Source of the DNA: Diaphorobacter ruginosibacter | GTDB lineage: Bacteria; Pseudomonadota; Gammaproteobacteria; Burkholderiales; Burkholderiaceae_C | Direction of reading: 5' to 3' | DNA: 64,000 bases | Assembly (NCBI RefSeq): GCF_014395975.1 | Contig: NZ_CP060714.1 | Location: 930,001-994,000, forward strand | Part shown: piece by piece, positions 60,524 to 64,000 of the stretch | How the letters are laid out: every line of letters begins with the position of its first letter | Numbering within the stretch: position 1 is the stretch's first letter | Notes under the pieces: generated by a model | The model's input: only the letters and a program-made list of their open reading frames with translations | Told to the model about the DNA's origin: nothing | Databases searched by the model: none | Made by a program: the position numbers and the translations under genes

Positions 60524-61366
60524 ATGCAACCAGTCGCACCCATCGCCAACGCTCCGCTCGTGGAATTGCGCAATGTCCAGTTCGGATATGGCGATCGCAC
60601 GATCCTGCGCGACGTATCCCTCAGCATTCCGCGCGGGAAGGTCACGGCGTTGATGGGTGCATCCGGTGGCGGCAAGACCACGGTGCTGCGCCTGATCGGC
60701 GGCCAGCAGGTCGCGCAGGGCGGCGAGGTGCTGTTCGACGGCCGCAATGTCGGTGCGATGGACATGCAGGCGTTGTACGCCGCACGCCGGCGCATGGGCA
60801 TGCTGTTCCAGTTCGGTGCGCTGTTCACCGACATGAGCGTGTTCGAGAACGTGGCCTTTCCGCTGCGCGAGCACACCGATCTCTCGGACGAACTGATCCG
60901 CGACATCGTGCTCATGAAGCTCAACGCCGTGGGGCTGCGCGGTGCGCGCGACCTCATGCCCAGCCAGATCTCGGGCGGCATGGCGCGGCGCGTGGCGCTG
61001 GCCCGTGCGATCGCCCTCGATCCCGAGCTGATCATGTACGACGAGCCCTTCGCCGGACTCGACCCGATATCTCTGGGCACGGCGGCACAGCTGATCCGCC
61101 AGCTCAACGATGCCATGGGCCTGACCACCATCATCGTGTCGCACGACCTGGAGGAGACCTTCAGGCTGGCCGACCATGTCGTCATTCTGGGTGCGGGCAC
61201 GATCGCGGCCCAGGGCTCGCCCGACGAGGTGCGCAACAGCACCGACCCGCTGGTACATCAATTCGTCAATGCGCTGCCGACCGGCCCCGTGCCGTTCCAC
61301 CATCCGGGCCCGAGCGTGGCCCAGGATTTCGGCCCGGTCGGCGCCACGCCAGGAGGTTCCGCATGA
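60524..61366 (+). CDS. mlaF: Mla phospholipid-transport ATP-binding protein
   Basis: A 280-residue ATPase. Walker A GASGGGKTT, signature ISGGMARR, Walker B LIMYDEPFAGLDP, and VSHDLEETFRLAD are the MlaF/Ttg2A set. Residues 1-20 are a short extension. ATGA overlap with mlaE. Energises retrograde phospholipid transport that keeps outer-membrane asymmetry. Confidence 0.92.
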   Translation: MQPVAPIANAPLVELRNVQFGYGDRTILRDVSLSIPRGKVTALMGASGGGKTTVLRLIGGQQVAQGGEVLFDGRNVGAMDMQALYAARRRMGMLFQFGALFTDMSVFENVAFPLREHTDLSDELIRDIVLMKLNAVGLRGARDLMPSQISGGMARRVALARAIALDPELIMYDEPFAGLDPISLGTAAQLIRQLNDAMGLTTIIVSHDLEETFRLADHVVILGAGTIAAQGSPDEVRNSTDPLVHQFVNALPTGPVPFHHPGPSVAQDFGPVGATPGGSA

Positions 61367-62145
61367 GTTGGTGGCGTCCCTCCCACATCGGCCTCGCGGT
61401 CCGCAGCAAGCTGGCCGACATCGGCGCGGGTGCGCGGCTGTTCTGGCGGCTGCTCACGCTGGGCGGCACTGCGCTCGGCCGTTTCGGGCTGGTGCGCGAC
61501 CAGGTGCACTTCCTGGGAAATTATTCGCTCTCGATCATCGCCATGTCGGGCCTGTTCGTGGGCTTTGTGCTGGCGCTGCAGGGCTACAACGTGCTGCAGA
61601 TCTATGGCTCGACGAATGCCCTGGGCCTGGTCGTCACGCTGGGACTGGTGCGCGAACTCGGCCCGGTGGTGACAGCGCTGCTGTTTGCGGGCCGGGCCGG
61701 GACTTCGCTCACGGCCGAGATCGGCCTCATGCGTGCGGGCGAGCAGCTGTCCGCGATGGAGATGATGGCCGTCGATCCGGTCAAGCGCATCCTGGTGCCC
61801 CGCTTCTGGGGCGGCGTGATCGCCATGCCGCTGCTGGCGGCGGTGTTCAGCGCGGTCGGCGTGATCGGCGGCTGGATCGTCGGCGTCGTCATGCTGGGTG
61901 TCGATCCGGGTGCCTTCTGGGGGGCGATGCAAAGCAGTGTCGATGTCTGGAAGGATGTGGGCAATGGCGTCGTCAAGAGCATCGTGTTCGGCGTGGCCGT
62001 GACGTTTGTCGCCGTGCTGCAGGGCTATGTGGCCAAGCCGACGCCTGAAGGCGTGTCGCGTGCCACCACGCGCACCGTCGTGATTGCATCGCTGTCCGTG
62101 CTGGGGCTGGACTTCCTGCTCACGGCGCTGATGTTCAGCATCTGA
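61363..62145 (+). CDS. mlaE: Mla phospholipid-transport permease
   Basis: A 260-residue membrane protein. GNYSLSIIAMSGLFVGFVLALQG (split as NYSLSIIAMSGLFVG), TALLFAGRAGTSLTAEIGLMR and MMAVDPVKRI are MlaE/YrbE hallmarks. The ATG at 61363 overlaps the mlaF TGA. Five to six hydrophobic segments. Confidence 0.93.
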   Translation: MSWWRPSHIGLAVRSKLADIGAGARLFWRLLTLGGTALGRFGLVRDQVHFLGNYSLSIIAMSGLFVGFVLALQGYNVLQIYGSTNALGLVVTLGLVRELGPVVTALLFAGRAGTSLTAEIGLMRAGEQLSAMEMMAVDPVKRILVPRFWGGVIAMPLLAAVFSAVGVIGGWIVGVVMLGVDPGAFWGAMQSSVDVWKDVGNGVVKSIVFGVAVTFVAVLQGYVAKPTPEGVSRATTRTVVIASLSVLGLDFLLTALMFSI

Positions 62146-62228
62146 CGGAGCGGGCGGCAATGGATTCGAATCGAACGGTTGAGAGCGAAGAGACTGGTAT
62201 CTCGGGATTACGGAGAAAGTAGCAAACC

Positions 62229-62717
62229 ATGCAGCAATCCAAGAATGATGTCTGGGTCGGCCTGTTCGTGCTGTTGGGCGCGGCCGCGCTCGTATTCCTT
62301 GCACTGCAGTCCGCCAACCTGCTGAGCCTGAACTGGAAGTCGGGCTACAACGTGACGGCGCGCTTCGACAATATCGGCGGCCTCAAGCCCAAGGCGGCGG
62401 TGCGCAGCGCCGGCGTGGTGGTGGGGCGCGTGCAGTCGATCGGCTTCAACGACGAGACGTTCCAGGCCAACGTGCACCTGGAGCTCGACAAGCAATACAA
62501 GTTTCCCAAGGACAGCTCCCTGAAGATCCTCACCAGCGGTCTGCTGGGCGATCAGTACATCGGAATCGAAGCCGGCGCTGACGAGGCAAATCTGGCGGAA
62601 GGTGACACAATCACATCCACCCAATCGGCCGTGGTACTGGAAAACCTGATTGGCCAGTTCCTCTACAACAAGGCGGAAGAGGGTGGCAGTACCGGTGGAT
62701 CCGGCGGTAAAAAATGA
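62229..62717 (+). CDS. mlaD: Mla system MCE-domain substrate-binding protein
   Basis: A 162-residue protein with an N-terminal anchor (NDVWVGLFVLLGAAALVFLAL) and one MCE domain (YNVTARFDNIGGLKPKAAVR, near 40-120). It forms the periplasmic hexamer on MlaFE. Its stop overlaps the mlaA ATG by 4 bases. GTAGCAAACC before the ATG shows no strong ribosome-binding site. Confidence 0.93.
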   Translation: MQQSKNDVWVGLFVLLGAAALVFLALQSANLLSLNWKSGYNVTARFDNIGGLKPKAAVRSAGVVVGRVQSIGFNDETFQANVHLELDKQYKFPKDSSLKILTSGLLGDQYIGIEAGADEANLAEGDTITSTQSAVVLENLIGQFLYNKAEEGGSTGGSGGKK

Positions 62718-63469
62718 CCCATCAAACCAAATATTCCAAAGTCATCGTTGCACGTGGCGCAGCCGCGATGCTGGGCCTTGCCCTGCTCGCCGGATGTGCA
62801 ACCGGCCCCCACTCCAATCCGGATGATCCGCTCGAGCCATTCAATCGCAGCATGTACTCGTTCAATGACGGGCTGGACAAGGCGGTGCTCAAGCCCGTGG
62901 CGACGGCCTACCAGGACGTCACACCGAAGCCGGTGCGCACGGGTGTGAGCAACTTCTTTGCCAACCTGACCGACGTCTGGTCGTTCGTCAACAACCTGCT
63001 GCAGGGTCGCGGTGCCGATGCGCTCGACACCATGGTCCGTGTCAACGTCAACACGATCTTCGGTCTCGGCGGTTTGCTCGACATCGCCAGCGAGATGGGT
63101 GTGCAGCGCCACAAGCAGGACTTCGGCCTCACGCTGGGGCACTGGGGCGTGGAGACCGGGCCGTATCTGGTGCTGCCTCTGCTGGGCCCCTCCACCGTGC
63201 GTGATGCGGCCGCGTTGCCCGTGGACTATCTGGGCGATCCGCTGAGCTCCATCAACGATGTGGGTGCCCGCAACTCCCTGTACGGCCTGAAGGTCCTGGA
63301 AAAGCGCGAGTCGCTGCTCAATGCAGGCGACGTGCTCGAGGCTGCTGCCCTGGACCGCTACTCGTTCACGCGTGACGTCTATCTGCAGGTCCGGAGCCAG
63401 CGCATCACACCCAAGAAGGGACAGGCGCAGGATGACGACGATGCAGGCAAGCTGCCCGAGGACTATTGA
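62714..63469 (+). CDS. mlaA: Outer-membrane lipoprotein of the Mla system (VacJ family)
   Basis: A 251-residue lipoprotein. Lipobox LLAGC near residue 25, then DPLEPFNRSMYSFNDGLD of the MlaA/VacJ family, and LGHWGVETGPYLVLPLLGPSTVRD near 140. It extracts misplaced phospholipids at the outer membrane and hands them to MlaC. Lies between mlaD and mlaC here, as in other Burkholderiales. Confidence 0.92.
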   Translation: MTHQTKYSKVIVARGAAAMLGLALLAGCATGPHSNPDDPLEPFNRSMYSFNDGLDKAVLKPVATAYQDVTPKPVRTGVSNFFANLTDVWSFVNNLLQGRGADALDTMVRVNVNTIFGLGGLLDIASEMGVQRHKQDFGLTLGHWGVETGPYLVLPLLGPSTVRDAAALPVDYLGDPLSSINDVGARNSLYGLKVLEKRESLLNAGDVLEAAALDRYSFTRDVYLQVRSQRITPKKGQAQDDDDAGKLPEDY

Positions 63470-63554
63470 GTACCCGTATTGATCCCTGCACCGACGCTGG
63501 TTGTCGGCCAGTTCCGAGGCCGGGTCGCGGTGTTGCATTTGCTTTCATGACGCT

Positions 63555-63581
63555 ACCGGCCAGACGTATGGAACGGCCGGT
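63555..63581 (+). promoter_or_regulatory. Hairpin between mlaA and mlaC
   Basis: ACCGGCC (63555-63561) pairs with GGCCGGT (63575-63581), loop 13 bases. No T-run follows, so termination would be partial at most. Confidence 0.4.
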
Positions 63582-63636
63582 GATCTGCTCACAATAGCGC
63601 GCGTGCTTGAACGCGTATTGGTGCGTATGTTGCCAA

Positions 63637-63662
63637 TCACATACATTCAGGTTTGTATGTGA
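63637..63662. promoter_or_regulatory. Perfect inverted repeat in the mlaC 5' region
   Basis: TCACATACA (63637-63645) and TGTATGTGA (63654-63662) are exact reverse complements with an 8-base spacer. The element ends 20 bases before the mlaC ATG, upstream of AAGGAA. It could be an operator or an RNA hairpin near the ribosome-binding site. Confidence 0.5.
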
Positions 63663-63682
63663 CAAGAAGAAGGAATCCCAAG

Positions 63683-64000
63683 ATGCTGATGAATCGACGC
63701 CTTTTCACCCAATCCGCCGCGGCAGTTGTGTCGCTTGCGTTGCTGTCGTCCCCGAGCGCATGGGCTGCGGGCGAGGCTCCGGATGACATGATCAAGCGCC
63801 TGTCCAACGAAGTGCTGGACACCATCCGCAACGATCCGTCCATCAAGTCTGGCGACGTGGACAAGATCATGGTGCTGGTCGACCGCATGCTGATGCCGCA
63901 CGTGAACTTCCGCCGCATGACCGCCGCTGCTGTCGGCCCGGGCTGGCGCAAGGCTACGCCCGAGCAGCAGAAGCGCCTGCAGGACGAATTCAAGATTTTG
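63683..64000 (+). CDS. mlaC: Mla periplasmic phospholipid carrier protein (3' end outside window)
   Basis: The first 106 codons are visible. A signal peptide (MLMNRRLFTQSAAAVVSLAL, cleaved near AWA-AG at about residue 29) is followed by MlaC/Ttg2D text: MIKRLSNEVLDTIRNDPSI and LVDRMLMPHVNFRRM near residue 85. The ATG at 63689 is an alternative. A 213-base gap with hairpins separates it from mlaA. MlaC ferries phospholipids between MlaA and MlaD. Confidence 0.9.
   Translation, partial: MLMNRRLFTQSAAAVVSLALLSSPSAWAAGEAPDDMIKRLSNEVLDTIRNDPSIKSGDVDKIMVLVDRMLMPHVNFRRMTAAAVGPGWRKATPEQQKRLQDEFKIL

Overview
The window is high-GC chromosomal DNA from a betaproteobacterium, most likely a member of the Burkholderiales family Comamonadaceae. 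This is inferred from gene order (rpsP-rimM-trmD-rplS, rpmB-rpmG, mlaFEDAC), from a surface protein with an IPTL-CTERM-type tail, and from the overall protein flavour. I see no insertion sequence, prophage, CRISPR array, rRNA or tRNA. Most genes are housekeeping or transport genes. The window cuts a LivF-like ATPase gene at the left end and mlaC at the right end.

Layout. 1-9.3 kb: a partial LivF-like gene, then a sulfur/organosulfur block. This block has a 2OG-Fe(II) oxygenase translationally coupled to an O-acetylhomoserine sulfhydrylase, a divergent TauACB/SsuACB-like ABC transporter, and metQ-metN-metI. 9.3-19.9 kb: a TPR-methyltransferase, a PimCD-like acyl-CoA dehydrogenase pair, a YceH-family protein, purN, a DUF1653 protein, an M48 peptidase, an RsmB-type RNA methyltransferase and an acyl-CoA desaturase. 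19.9-28.3 kb: a RibH2-type lumazine synthase behind an FMN riboswitch, rpmG-rpmB, trxB, ftsK, lolA, and an MFS exporter divergent from a cysteine-cluster regulator. 28.4-37.8 kb: rarA, livHMGF without a binding protein, a DUF486 membrane protein, a UreI/AmiS-type channel, a DUF47-pit phosphate operon behind a PHO-box-like element, a TM2-domain protein and a GNAT acetyltransferase.

38-41 kb holds rpsP-rimM-trmD-rplS, followed by a CoA-pyrophosphatase-like Nudix gene and a CobD/CbiB-like membrane protein. 42.4-48.2 kb is the least ordinary locus. An OmpR-type response regulator and a 7TMR-DISM histidine kinase flank a 781-residue secreted repeat protein. An AT-rich intergenic island with two perfect inverted repeats precedes that protein gene, and a third lies before the kinase gene. 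48.2-54 kb: an M48 protease-PCD-rsgA operon with 4-bp overlaps (rsgA carries a frameshift), orn, and an RGG-tailed RhlE-type helicase. 54-60.2 kb: a Bcr/CflA exporter, a PCu(A)C copper chaperone, a polar amino-acid ABC transporter and speD-speE. 60.5-64 kb: the mla phospholipid-transport operon.

Functional themes are nutrient capture (sulfur, methionine, branched-chain and polar amino acids, phosphate), envelope maintenance (LolA, Mla, M48 proteases), translation and RNA metabolism, and one uncharacterised sensory locus. Starts were chosen from family alignment memory, ribosome-binding sites and ATGA overlaps. All family assignments are by recognition of motifs in the translated sequence; no database search was run.
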